Below are positions 36,921 to 49,309 of a stretch of 64,000 nucleotides of DNA, piece after piece. The first letter of the stretch is position 1. Every line of letters begins with the position of its first letter. A model generated the notes under the pieces. The model was not told where the DNA came from, did not search any database, and saw nothing but the letters and a program-made list of their open reading frames with translations. The stretch is from Perca fluviatilis (Eukaryota > Chordata > Actinopteri > Perciformes > Percidae): assembly GCF_010015445.1 (NCBI RefSeq), contig NC_053116.1, positions 10,316,085 through 10,380,084 on the forward strand. Reading direction: 5' to 3'. Position numbers and translations under genes: made by a program.

Positions 36921-38107
36921 TAGTGCTGTCAAACGATTAAAATATTTAATCGCATTAATGTCATAGTTAACTCGCAATTAATCGCACATTTTTATCTATT
37001 TTAAATGTCCCTTGATTTCTTTTTGTCCCATTATTTTTTTCTCATTTTAATGCTCTTATCAACATGATATGATACTTTTAAAACGGTGCCTGAACTGAAA
37101 GATAGATATATATATATTTAAAAAAGGAGCACCTTGTTTAATTGTATTGGTCTGTTATGTATGTTCAAAAATATAAAACAATAAAAAGTTGATCTAAAAA
37201 AAAAAGGAGCACAAAACGGTGAAAACAACCACTTGATGGGAAAAGGGTATTTTACAATCACAGTGAATGCACCACGAGGCTGGCGAGGCGAGCAACATAA
37301 CATCATGACTGTGTTTTTCAGACAACGGCAGCTACAGTCCGGTGTTGGAGTCCTCTCCAGTGAAATCCAGACACACTTTACACCGTTTAGCTGTAAACAT
37401 TTTAACCGTGTTTACTCCAGCTGCTAGCTAATGCTATGCTAACGTTACCTGCTGCTAAGTGTAGTGTTGACTGGCCTCCTGTGCGGCAATGTTTCAGTTC
37501 CTTCTAACGTCCGTTTTCGGAGCATCAGAGAGAAGCGCAGGCATTTAAGTGGCACCTAAATCCACGTTGCTATGCGGTCCGGTAGATAACTGTTGTTAAG
37601 GCACCGGTGCCGTATTAGCACCATTCAAAATGCCGATTTTCGTCGAAAAGCGACTAGTTTGCAGGTATGTACTACTCTTTAGCCGGCTCGCAAGCAAGTG
37701 CAAACAAGTGTGCGCGGCGTGCCTGTTGTTTTGTTTCCGGTCTAGCTAGATCCGGTGTGGTGTTCACTTTGTCAATGGAACCATTTGGCAACTTTTTTAA
37801 AAGTAAACTTTCCATTCAGAATCTTATTGGCATCCATTTCGGCGTCTCGCGCTCGCCATCCACTCAAAACGTACAGTTAGCCTACTACGCCAGCCCAAAC
37901 AAGTGCCTGTTGTTTTGTTTCCGGTCTATCTAGATCTGGTGTGGTGTTGTAGTTTTTCTAACGTTACTAGTTGTTGCAACAGCATGTGAAAAAAAACGAC
38001 AAAGTTTGCTAGGCCAAAAAGAACGTTAATCTCGCGATAAACAAATTGACGCCGTTAAAATGGGTTTGTGTTAACGCCGTTAATAACTCCTTTAACTGAC
38101 AGCACTA
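36921..38107. mobile_element. hAT-type non-autonomous element, TAGTGCTGTCAAACG ends
   Basis: Left TAGTGCTGTCAAACGATTAA, right TTAACTGACAGCACTA, length about 1.19 kb. Inside are TTAATCGCATTAATG near the left and TTAACGCCGTTAATAAC near the right end. No transposase. A segment with CCTGTTGTTTTGTTTCCGGT is repeated at 37721 and 37905. Confidence 0.8.
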
Positions 38108-38127
38108 ATATATATGTATATATAAAC

Positions 38128-38168
<41 letters not shown>
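38128..38168. repeat. (ATCT)n microsatellite, left part, split by Tc1
   Basis: Tandem ATCT units interrupted by the Tc1 element. The array resumes at 39794-39825. Confidence 0.95.
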
Positions 38169-39793
38169 CAGTGCCTTGCGAAAGTATTCGGCCCCCTTGA
38201 ACGTTTCGACCTTTTGCCACATTTCAGGCCTCAAACATAAAGATATAAAACTGTAATTTTTTGTGAAGAATCAACAACAAGTGGGTCCCAATTATGAAGT
38301 GGAACGAAATTCATTGGCTATTTCAAACTTTTTTAACAAATAAAAAACTGAAAAAGTGGGGGCGCAAAATTATTCAGCCCCTTTACTTTCAGTGCAGCAA
38401 ACTCTCTCCAGAAGTTCAGTGAGGATCTCTGAATGATCCAATGTTGACCTAAATGACTAATGATGATAAATAGAATCCAGCTGTGTGTAATCAAGTCTCC
38501 GTATAAATGCACCTGCTCTGTGATAGTCTCAGAGGTCCGTGTAAAGCAGAGAGCATCATGAAGAACAAGGAACACACCAGGCAGGTCCGAGATACTGTTG
38601 TGGGAGAAGTTTAAAGCCGGATTTGGATACAAAAAGATTTCCCAAGCTTTAAACATCCCAAGGAGCACTGTGCAAGCGATAATATTGAAATGGAAGGAGT
38701 TTCAGACCACTACAATATCACGAAGCCCGGCCGTCCCTCTAAACTTTCAGCTCATACAATGAGAAGACTGATCAGAGATGCAGCCAAGAGGCCCATGATC
38801 ACTCTGGACGAACTGCAGAGATCTACAGCTGAGGTGGGAGACTCTGTCCATAGGACAACAATCAGTTGTATACTGCACAAATCTGGCCTTTATGGAAGAG
38901 TGGCAAGAAGAAAGCCATTTCTTAAAGATATCTATAAAAAGTGTCGTTAAAGTTTGCCAAAAGCCACCTGGGAGACACACCAAACATGGTGGAAGAAGGT
39001 GCTGTGGTCAGATGAAACCAAAATCAAACCTTTTGGCAACAATGCAAAACGTTATGTTTGGCGTAAAAGCAACACAGCTCATCACCCTGAACACACCATC
39101 CCCACTGTCAAACATGGTGGTGGCAGCATCATGGTTTGGGCCTGCTTTTCTTCAGCAGGGACAGGGAAGATGGTTAAAATTGATGGGAAGATGGATGGAG
39201 CCAAATACAGGACCATTCTGGAAGAAAACCTGATGGAGTCTGCAAAAGACCTGAGACTGGGACGGAGATTTGTCTTCCAACAAGACAATGATCCAAAACA
39301 TAAAGCAAAATCTACAATGGAATGGTTCACAAATAAACATATCCAGGTGTTAGAATGGCCAAGTCAAAGTCCAGACCTGAATCCAATCGAGAATCTGTGG
39401 AAAGAAATGAAAACTGCTGTTCACAAACGCTCTCCATCCAACCTCACTGAGCTCGAGCTGTTTTGCGCGGAGGAATGGGCAAAAATGTCAGTCTCGATGT
39501 GCAAAACTGATAGAGACATACCCAAGCCACTTACAGCTGTAATCGCAGCAAAAGGTGGCGCTACAAAGTATTAACTTAAGGGGGCTGAATAATTTTGCAC
39601 GCCCAATATTTCAGTTTTTTATTTGTTTAAAAGGTTTGAAATATCCAATAAATTTCGTTCCACTTCATGATTGTGTCCCACTTGTTGTTGATTCTTCACA
39701 AAAAAAAACAGTTTTATATCTTTATGTTTGAGGCCTGAAATGTGGCAAAAGGTCGAAAAGTTCAAGGGGGCCGAATACTTTCGCAAGGCACTG
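38169..39793 (+). mobile_element. Tc1/mariner element, 1625 bp
   Basis: Ends CAGTGCCTTGCGAAAG (left) and CTTTCGCAAGGCACTG (right) are perfect inverted repeats within long, mostly conserved terminal repeats. It is flanked by TA (38167-38168 and 39794-39795). Length and structure are those of a full Tc1 element. It carries one inactivated transposase gene. Confidence 0.97.
38558..39574 (+). pseudogene. Tc1 transposase, frameshifted
   Basis: Begins MKNKEHTRQVRDTVV and soon shifts frame at GTGGGAGAAG (one G too many). The paired helix-turn-helix region then reads AGFGYKKISQALNIPRST-like in another frame and RRLIRDAAKRPMITLDEL. A further shift after KDIYKKC leads into the catalytic part: first Asp in LWSDETK, second in FQQDNDPKHKAK, and Glu in NPIENLWKE (DD34E). 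The frame ends at TAA 39572-39574. The DDE residues are kept but the reading frame is broken at least twice, so it cannot make transposase by itself. Confidence 0.9.
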
Positions 39794-39825
<32 letters not shown>

Positions 39826-40506
39826 ACTGTGTGTTATTTGAGACTATTTCAAGTAACACACAATACTTCCTTTGAGGACTTTCTCTTTACTGATTAAGAG
39901 TTTGCCCTCGCGGCGGCCCTATTTGACGGACAGCCAGCCTCGTGTTTGATATGAATATCAAGTATTTCGGATTAGCCTACACCAGCGCGGCATGGGGCCA
40001 CCATGTGATTGTAAAACACATCTCATTTTTAATGTGTCTGCCAATCACGGCAGATTACCTCTGAGCGGCCGAGCATAAATTCATCATGTGATGGTTTAAG
40101 ACGTCGCCCCCCCCCCCCGGCGGTCACATGCTGGGCATTGGGGTTTGAGCTTGTGCCCACGTGGTGCAAAAAAACAGTGGCAGTATTCTCAAACATCGCT
40201 GCACCGTGGCCATATTAAGACCGGATTCTCTTTGAAAACCGTCAAAGTCATACACAATCCCATCGGCGCAATGAACCCATTTGTTTGAAGTGGTTGCGCT
40301 TTGAAATGCCTCATGAGAGAGTTTGGCTCGAGAGCTGTTCCTGTCAGAAATGCTGAGGTGAAGAGTTGAAAGGAAGCGGAACTTTCTTGATGCTGTTTCT
40401 CCAGCGGTGTGATGTGCTTATCTCGCTGGCAGGGCTTTGACACAGAGAGACAGACAGAGAGCAGTGGTCTCGCTGAATAACCGTTTGTATTTTTGCAATG
40501 AAACCT

Positions 40507-40542
<36 letters not shown>

Positions 40543-41040
40543 CTGTGGCGAAGGAAGGTTTTGTATAAACCATATCCTTCTAATGACTCTAAGCAGTGGT
40601 AATTTAGAGCTGACCGCATGCTTATCCTGAACTCTTTTTAAGTGCGTGATTCATCCAGTGTGCAAACAACAAGGCCAAATGAGGTCCCTGCACTTTTAGG
40701 TTGTGCTTCACTCTGCTGTGCTCTGCTCACTGTACAAGCCAAGAGGAGTGGCTGGCAACGCGGTGGCAGCCAAAGAGTCACTATCGCTGCCTTCGGGGCC
40801 GAGATCTCTTCCCTCAGACAAGGTTACACCGTTTTTAACGCTCAGGGGTGTTATTATTCATTCAAAGTAATTACACAACCATAGGAAATATCTCTCCCGA
40901 GAAAGGGAGGGAACCCTGGGTGGGCTAATGGAGCCTATTGTTCTCCCGATCCATGTTCAGACTAAACTGAGGGAAGAAGCACTTTGGAGGGGTGTGGGTG
41001 GGTGTGTGTGTTGGTGTGTGTTGGTGTGCGTTCTTGTTTA
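39826..41040. other. Intronic, no gene recognised
   Basis: (GT)n at 40508-40538 and short C/G runs near 40112. No coding exon. Confidence 0.4.
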
Positions 41041-41044
41041 ATTA

Positions 41045-41240
41045 TATTCGTGGGGTCCAAATACCGGGAGTCCAGAATACTTGTGGGGTCCCGACAGCTT
41101 TGTTAGGCCAAAATGCTGGACCCCACAACTTTAAAAGGGCTGTTTGAGGGTTAAGACTTGGTTTTAGGATTAGGGATAGAATTAGGTTATGGTTAGGGTG
41201 AGGGTAAGGGTTAAGGTTAGGCATTTAGTTGTGATGTTTA
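41045..41240. repeat. GGTTAGGG-type degenerate repeat with GTGGGGTCC unit
   Basis: CTTGTGGGGTCCCGACAGC and CTGGACCCCACAAC are followed by degenerate GGTTAGGG/GGGTTAAGG units. A common teleost interspersed repeat; the TTAGGG-like part is too diverged to be telomeric. Confidence 0.6.
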
Positions 41241-41580
<340 letters not shown>

Positions 41581-41980
41581 CCCCCACATACACACACACA
41601 CACACACACACACTTAGTTGTAGTTCAGTGAGCACAGCGCCAAGTCATTGTTAAGTGAACTATGGATTAGTGTGCGTGTGTACAGGAGTAAAGGGCGTAG
41701 ACGCGTGCAAGTTGGTTGTATTTATGGGGAGTAGCCTCTTCTATGAGCAGCTGTGTGCCTGTGTGCGTTTTTCGAGTCCGAACCGCGTGGGAATCGAAGC
41801 ATTAATGTTGCGTGCATTATCTCAGCTCTCTGTCTGGGTTTGTTTCTCCCTCATCTCGCTGCTTCATTTGCCCCCCCCCCCCTTGGATTGTCCCCTAATA
41901 AATCCCAAAGAGAGTCTACCGATGTAGAACGATTTGTAACGAAAGAGCCGGGTACATTTTCCCTGTAATCGTGCAATAAC

Positions 41981-42027
<47 letters not shown>

Positions 42028-42466
42028 GATTAGATCGGTCTGTGCAGGAGTTTTGCATGGTTATCTGCCATGTTTTTGTGCTCCGTATTTGCAGCTGCAG
42101 CATTTCTCTAGTGATTTCTATTTTTTCCTTTTTTCCTCCATCCAGATTTTCTGTGTTTTTAAACAGATCTCTCAGGCCATTCCTGCTCCAAGGCTCGCCA
42201 ATTTCATGGCCTTTTTCCACGCATGCCTCAGTGCTGTGTCACTCTCTGTTCCCTGATCTGTGTCTCTCTGGAGATTTAAAACCGGTTAAAAGTCAATGGG
42301 GGAGCGGCACGTTTTGAAATGGTATCCTCACAGGCACATAAACACACAAGAAATATAATGAAAAAAAAATGTGCCTGCACCGGTTTCTGTGTGTGGTATG
42401 CCGATCGGCTAGTTTTTTGCCCGTGTGCGTAGAGTGTGTTGCACTTTGAACTGTTCTCTGCATTAG
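41581..42466. other. Intronic with (GT)n, no gene
   Basis: (AC)n at 41590-41611 and (GT)n at 41983-42026; no coding exon recognised. Confidence 0.5.
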
Positions 42467-42749
42467 GGATGAGAACCGATACTTCTGTACCAAGTCAATA
42501 CCAAAATTCTGAAAACGTGACGGTACTCGTTTTTCTACAGTACCGCATGTACCGGGGGATGCAATTCTTCCAGACATGACGCGGGCACTATACGCCTACA
42601 AGTTTGCTGTTAAATGCTGGAGGAGAAGAAGAAGAATGCACAACCAGCACAGAAAAACAGAGAGTAGCGTTTCACACAATAGGTGTTTCTCAAAGTCAAG
42701 GATGCTTCCTGCAGTCGGTTCGGGTCAGTGTTTTTTTAATAATGTTTAA

Positions 42750-43414
42750 AGCGCCCATACTATGCTCATTTTCATGTTCATAATTGTATTTTATGGTTGT
42801 ACCAGAATAGGTTTACATGGTTTAATTTTCAAAAAACACAGCTCCTCTTTTCACCTGGTTTCTGTTTTAGCTACAGAGTGAGACCTCTTTTCTTCTGTAC
42901 TATCTTTGATTGCACTCTCACATGCGCAGTAGCTCAGATGTAGAGCATGTCAGCTAGCTAACTCTAGAGACAGTAAAAGAAAGCCTGTTTCTCCAACTTC
43001 GGTCAGTTACAAGGCAGGATTAGCTGGGAGACTTTTAAACGAGGGCGCACATGTAAGTGGTTCTTTTGTAGATTATGGTGAACTTTTGTGTGCTGTAGCA
43101 GTGCTTTGCCATTGAGAATGAGGTAGCATGCTAACGGTTGCGGTTAGCCACCTCGTTTCGGCTAGTGACGTAGAAAGCCGTGCAGATTTTGAACAGCTCA
43201 CCCGGAGACAGAAGGCAGGACACATTCAGAAACCGTATCTCACTCAAAACAGCACGGGTGTTTTTTTTTTCAAAGTTTGTGTGCGTGTGACACAAAATAA
43301 CACCCCAAATCGACAAAAATATGGTGTTTTTTGAAGATTAAACCATGTAAACCTATTCTGATATAACCTCTAAATACAATTATGAACCTGAAAATGAGCA
43401 TAATATGAGCACAA
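42750..43414. mobile_element. MITE with about 75-bp terminal inverted repeats
   Basis: Left AGCGCCCATACTATGCTC with TTAA just before it (42746-42749); right GCATAATATGAGCAC. The inverted ends match over roughly 75 bases (CAGAATAGGTTTACATGG against CCATGTAAACCTATTCTG). Sister of 14995-15506. Confidence 0.8.
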
Positions 43415-43590
43415 CTTGACGCACAACACAGACCTGCGCTGACCTCCGTGCAACCATGCCACCCATTCCCACGGGTTGAGAATTGACTTGTGGTGGTGGT
43501 GGGTGGCGCGAGATGTGACGACGCGGCGCTTGATAGCTGGGTTCAGTAATAAACAGAGATGTTGCCTAAAACGCTGGTATCGGTATCGGG

Positions 43591-44324
43591 TAGGGGTGGT
43601 ACGGTTCATGAAAAAACACCCGAACCGCTCGGTTCGCTAGGCTCGGTTCGGAGCGTGTGTGTACCGCACGGTTCGTCAGTACACTGTTAATGGTCACTAA
43701 CCTCTTACTGCCGTAGTGCCCACTTTCGACACCTATGTTAAAACACTTACTGGAAATGACGAGCGGGATGGGCGTCAAAAAATTTCAAAACAGACCGTCA
43801 TGGCGGCTCGTTCAGAATACGATCTCATATTGTACTAAAATAGTTCACCAAAACGTGTTTCTGAAAACATTTTAAGTGAGAAATAGGCCATGCAGTTTTT
43901 GAATCTGTCTTCATTTCAGATCGACAAAGGTCAGTTTAAAAGATTTTCATCAGATTTTGAGAGAAACCGAGCCGACCGCTCCTCAAGTGGAGTGGGGTGC
44001 CGCTGCACGTCACGTCACATCACGTGCAGAAATGTCAAGTGGGAGAGAGGCTGCCCAGAGCTGGAGGATGCGCCAGCGTCGTTTATAGTCTGGTGTGTGT
44101 GAACATTTTGGATTTCACGTTACCTATGATGAAATAAAACAATATAGAACTGCCACTGTGTGCACGTTTTGTGCAACATGCATTCAATATGCTAATTTTA
44201 GCTATATGCTGAAGTATATTCTGGAGTGTTAAAGAAAAAATAAGAACCGTACTGAACCAAAAACCGTGACCCTAAAACCGTGATACGAACCGAACCGTGG
44301 GTTTTGTGAACCGTACCACCCCTA
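43591..44324. mobile_element. hAT-type MITE, TAGGGGTGGTACGGTTC ends
   Basis: Left TAGGGGTGGTACGGTTCATG, right GTGAACCGTACCACCCCTA; perfect duplication GTATCGGG (43583-43590, 44325-44332). The interior has GAACCG repeats. Confidence 0.9.
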
Positions 44325-44697
44325 GTATCGGGATGTACTGGAGTTTATGCACCGATCCGATACCACGTAATACAGTCCTAAAGAAATTCTACGTTAAAGT
44401 AGTTTATTTATGTTGTTTTTCCGTTTATAACTGACTGTCAAACTGGAGAATAAAAGAAAGTCCTGTGGCGTTCATTGTTTGTGTTTGTTCATGTTTCACA
44501 AAGAGTTTAATCTGAGCCAGACAGACAACAAAGATAGAAATCGTATCACATCCATACAGGGATAGTAGTATACAGTTAGTAAATAAAATACATGACACAC
44601 TGGTATCGGATCGGTACTCGGTATCGGCCAATATGCAAGTTCAGGTATCGGTATCGGGAAGCAAAAAATGGTATCGGGCCATCTCTGGTAATAATCT

Positions 44698-45766
44698 AGT
44701 CAAACAAAGGTTTATGAACTATTAATTGAAAAGAATGACTACATAACATTAACAGATACTTTAGAAAGGAAAATAAACACTATTTACATATTAAACAAAT
44801 CAGACTAGAAGATGATACAGATGAAGTGTAGCCATGATGTGCTTTTTCAATTGAAAATACCCCCAAAAAAATGGCAAAGAAAATGTAATTGTAATCTGCC
44901 TGGGCGGGGGCGCCCAAGTGGAACCTATGTATTGGAAACACTGCATGCTATACCATGAAGTAAGACAGCAGAAGACCAACTGTACACCTGATTTTTCTTC
45001 CCATTTTACCCCGAGACCCTAGACTGGGTAAACCCAGCCCGATCTGCCGGCGATTTGGTTTCTCCCTGCTGCTCAGGCTGGAAACCTGTACGTTTATCTC
45101 TCCTGCTTCTGTTCCAAATTTGCGGGAACCAATCACAAACTGGCTTATCCACCTGGCGCGCTGTTGGCGGGGTTCAACCCGATGACGATAGAGAAGCGAC
45201 CAAGCAGCTTCTTTTTTACATTCAACAAGCCGGCCACCAAAAAAAAGCTCCTATCCAGCTTCTGTCAGTGTCTATCCAACCACTCTGATATCTTTATCAA
45301 CCTCTACCCAGAGCTCCCCCGGAGCTGTCAGCCTTTTGTCCTCCTGCTGCACACGGCAAGATAAAAGTAATCACGTCTGAAGCCTTCTCTCCTTTTCATT
45401 TCAAACTTGCACAAAGTGTTGGATACTAACTTTATATGGCACTTTAGTCACTTTGTGCTGTGTGGAATCCGAGCATTTGAGGTAAACGATCAGCGGGAGA
45501 GCCGCTGAGCATTCCTGTAAGTGCATTCCTTTGAACAATAGTCCTTTTTTATTTTTGTTTGTCCAGGCAGTCCAAGTGCCAAGAGACAAACAAGGCCTGC
45601 TGCTAGAAAACCTTAAAATCAATCCAAGGCCTAGGTATTTTAAGTAGCATTGATTGGATGTTTTTGCATTGGTCATGGCCCTCGTAGTTGCTAAGTGACC
45701 ACGGTAATCACTATGTGAAGCATGGCACATGGTTGAAAGTTGAAATATTTCTTTAACTCTTTAAAC
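44698..45766. other. Intronic, possible repeat remnant near 45021
   Basis: TGGGTAAACCCAGCCCGATC and CTCAGGCTGGAAACCTG at 45026-45092 look like one end of a teleost interspersed repeat. Otherwise nothing recognised. Confidence 0.4.
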
Positions 45767-46209
45767 CAGGGATCTTCAACAGGGGGTCCTCAGAGTCAAT
45801 GCAGCGGGGCCTCCAAATTATTGTTTATTTGTATGAGTTTTTTTCAAAAATGAAAGTCTTAACATGAATCCAACATATTATTAGGAAATATAAATCCCCA
45901 CTGCTTACTGGCCTATAGGTAAGGTAGTCACTAAGTTAGCCATCCACAGATACACTTCGGATTCACTGTGCCACATTTATGTTATTAGTAAACATGATTT
46001 ATAAAACCATGGCAACAATTATTAATTAGTTTTATTGGCTTAATATTCTATGCAAAAAAATATGTATAAAGGCTTTAGGCTGCCCTACACGTTATTGTAG
46101 GCCCAGTTTACTATGCAACTTCATTTCATACAGTATATGTAGTAGGGGGTCCCTGCTCCATCTCTTTCAGTTAAGGGGTCCTTGGCTTAAAAACCGTTGA
46201 AGACCCCTG
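45767..46209. mobile_element. hAT-type MITE, CAGGGATCTTCAAC ends
   Basis: Left CAGGGATCTTCAACAGGG, right CCGTTGAAGACCCCTG; flanks CTTTAAAC and GTTTAAAC (7 of 8). About 443 bp, no coding capacity. Confidence 0.85.
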
Positions 46210-46374
46210 GTTTAAACTGAGTGCCAAAAATATGCAAAGCTGTGAGCGCTGGAAGGAATGTGAAGCGACTGCTAGCTTCTTGCTGCTGGTTTGTTTTAAT
46301 GCATGGACAAATGTGGCGCAGGGCAAACACGGCTAAACTCATTCTATTTTATGATTTTTATGGAATACAGTTTA

Positions 46375-46690
46375 TTACCGCCGCCAAGGGGGTCATGTTT
46401 TCAGCCCGGTTTATGGGTTTGTTTGTCCGTCAGCAGGGTTACGGACAAACTACGGGCCCGATCTTCATGAAAAGTTGGCGGAAGGGGCGTAGCATGGGCC
46501 ACGGACAAATTTTGGAGTGGATCCGAATCACGGGGCGGATACACAAGTCATCCCCCTTTGGTTAACAGAGCGTTTGTGCTGCATTCCTGTGGTGTTATAA
46601 TCTGAAAAATGAGTCCCCGACTGGAAAAATTCACACCGCATCAACATTGTGAGATAGGGCATCGCCTCGGCAGAGTTCTGCGCTTCTAGG
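46375..46690 (+). repeat. Interspersed repeat (GGGGTCATGTTTTC / GGCGGATACACAA type)
   Basis: Blocks CCGCCAAGGGGGTCATG, GATCTTCATGAAAAGTTGG, GGATCCGAATCACGGGGCGG and GATAGGGCATCGCCTCGGCA are characteristic of a widespread animal interspersed repeat. The class could not be assigned from the sequence. Confidence 0.5.
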
Positions 46691-47739
46691 TCACCGTGTA
46701 GCGCTGATGTGAATTGAGATAAAGTGGAGATGTGCGTCACAATAAAAAAGTATGCCATTGTGATTTAGTAGGAAACAGCCTAAATATTATTGAAAGTATG
46801 GATGGAAAACGGTATTCATGCTCTTTGCATTTGCCCTTGCACTTGCCTTCTACACACACGCAAAAAAGTATGGACTTGATAAGTGTGTTGTTGTCACGTT
46901 CAGAATGTGAGCAACAAAGCCAGTATTGATTCCCAGTGCTCAGCTTTATTGTATTGAGCAAAAAATGCCCATTTGCAAGCTGCACTTTGATGTCGGCAAA
47001 TTGATGATTTTCAAAGAAGAACTGGCTGATTGTGAACCTCTGGCCAGGCAGCGTCCGGAGCCCGAAGCTCGCCGAGCTTAATCGGTCCCCTGACATAGGG
47101 ATCGGACCAAATCGATAAACCGCCACCAGATTGTTTTGTTTCTTTCTTTCGGGGCCGACTCGGAGGTGAGGCGGATGCGCATTTCACAATGCTCGCGGAA
47201 GAGCTACATGCGTCGTATTGATTCTTTTGAAAGTGATTGTGCGAGATAAACAAAGGAAAATGGGTTTTAGTACTTCACTACCCTAATCTCATGTCCACTC
47301 TATTGGCCTCTGTGCTCGATAAAATCACTCTCTGTAATCAAAAACCAAAGAAGACGCCGAGGAGAGGCTTTCTGTATGTGATGAAAGTAATTTTCTCTCT
47401 CAAGTGTAACTATCCAAACCAGATAATACTGTAACCTTCAAACTGTCCGCCTCCGGCACAGGCTAGCTTATCTTAACCCTCCGGTGAACTTGCCCTCTTC
47501 AGCTCTTCGCCTGGCCTGTCATTCTCTGGAATCAGCCTTCCCCAGGCTGCCCCCCCCGCCCCCCCCCCCACACACACACACCCACACCCACACTCTTACC
47601 TAGCCGGGTAGTCACGTAGCTGCAGTGCCCTCAGGGGTTCAACCACGGGTGTCCGTGACCGTGGGAGCAGTGGCCTCGACCGCTCCAGAAATTTCACCTG
47701 CGATTTGTGTGGCCAAAATGCATCTACAATTTTTTTCTT
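46691..47739. other. Intronic, no gene recognised
   Basis: The 129-codon minus frame at 46737-47126 has no recognisable domain. C-runs and (CA)n near 47551-47580. Confidence 0.4.
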
Positions 47740-47940
47740 TTTTTTTTAAGATTATTTTTTGGCCATTTTCCTTAGGCATTTGTTTGGATAGGACAGCTAA
47801 GACTTGAAAGGGGAGAGAGAGGAGGGACGACATACAGCAAAGGGCCGCAGGTCGGAGTTGAACCAGCGGCCGCTGCGTCGAGGAGTAAACCTCCTATATA
47901 TGGGCGCCCGATCTAGCAGGTGAGCGAACCGGGCGCCCAC
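47740..47940 (-). mobile_element. tRNA-derived SINE, reverse orientation
   Basis: On the minus strand: GGGCGCCCGGTTCGCTCACC (A-box region), GGTTCAACTCC (B box, 47854-47864), CTGCGGCCCTTTGCTG, then a CTCTCTCCCC body. Same family as 16468 and 21581. Confidence 0.85.
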
Positions 47941-48375
47941 AATTCCAAATTTTACCGTACAATTAGTTGTCTCAGAAATGATTTGCGATTAACAATATGA
48001 CTGTCTGTCTCTTTCAGTCAAAATTAAAAAAATATTTATTTATGTATTACTTTTGTAAACCCGTTCAAGTTTTGAATGAATCCCAGCATACATCTTTTGG
48101 TTTTATCTCCGTTATGTGAGCCAGATAATGTAATAACACAGGTACACAGCCTATTAAGTAAACCACGCCTCTTTACTATCATAAAACATTGCATTTTTTC
48201 TTCTTAAATGAACATAAAACTGACAATTACAATCAACAGTCATACCCCTTAGGACCTTAGCTAATTGCAATTCGACTATTATGTAATAATTGTTACAGGC
48301 CTATCTACAATCCATGGTCTCTATATTGGAAATCATGAGAGCACAAAATGTGATCAAGAATTAAAAAAAAAAGAA

Positions 48376-48476
48376 AAGTATTGAACATGTTAAAACATAC
48401 GTTGTTATGTTTTAACATGTGTTTAAAATAACATTACCAACATACATTGGTATGTTTTAACATGTTCAATAAATTG
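48376..48476. repeat. Foldback repeat with 22-bp perfect arms
   Basis: ATTGAACATGTTAAAACATA at about 48379 is matched by its complement TATGTTTTAACATGTTCAAT at about 48451, with a third TATGTTTTAACATGTG between them. It could be a very short MITE or a hairpin locus. Confidence 0.8.
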
Positions 48477-49309
48477 ACCAAAACGTATAAGCAATAAACT
48501 AGAAAATCAAAACGGGATCCTCAGCAACATCTAAGCAACTCACATAATATTATTCATGTTCAAAAAGGGGGTAGAAAGAAGTTGAAAACTATTCTGCTCC
48601 TACTCCCTCTTAATGAATACACATTATTCATAGACAATAGAAACTTAATTTGCATCCGTCAGTGTCCGTGTTTAACTCGGTCGGCTTGAACAAATCAGCC
48701 CTTTTGGACAAAAACGAGAACAAAATAATCTGAACCGATGAACCAAAAAAACTGTCCACAAACAAAGAAATAACCAGACGAGAAAATCACTGATCCAGCT
48801 CATAACCATTCAATATTTTCGTTTCTGAAGAGTTAGTTTCAGTTTGGATAAACATACAGTACATCATTTTCTCAGCTCATTATCACAGTTGTTCCACAGA
48901 CTAACACCCTTTGTCGTATTTGTTCGTGTTGGTGTTTTTTTTTTCCTTTCAATTTGTGTGTTTTCTCTCAGTTGGAACAACCTCTGGATACTACTAGGCA
49001 ATTTGGTGATGATTATTTATATATTTACATAAAGGGGGGGGGGTGAAGATTTTTTCGATGCAAGCCAGGAATATTCAAGAAAACAATAATGCTTCCATTC
49101 TTTTTCATTTCTATAAGAATCTAATTAAATGCTGGTAAGTCAATAACGCCAGCAGTGTAGCTAATAGAGTTTATTAAGAGTGAAACAAAAGGGCCATTAC
49201 AAAAGGGACATCTGTCATCACCACTGGCCCTCCTCAGACTGAGATAAGGGGCCATGTCTCTCACTCGGCGCAGCGCAGGGCCCGACGCAAAGCCTTACGC
49301 AAGTGTCTC
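48477..49309. other. Intronic, no gene recognised
   Basis: AT-rich, nothing supported. Confidence 0.4.

Larger units (their letters stand above)
42467..44697. mobile_element. Composite of nested repeats with GGTATCGG motifs
   Basis: Starts TTAGGGATGAGAACCGATAC. Two later insertions (42750-43414 and 43591-44324) split GGTATCGGTATCGGG-bearing sequence, and it ends GGTATCGGGCCATCTCTGGTA. Left and right ends do not clearly match, so two different older elements may be joined here. Confidence 0.5.

Noticed and set aside
41150..41222. Internal telomere repeat
   Set aside because: TTAGGG-like units are too degenerate and part of a dispersed GTGGGGTCC repeat.
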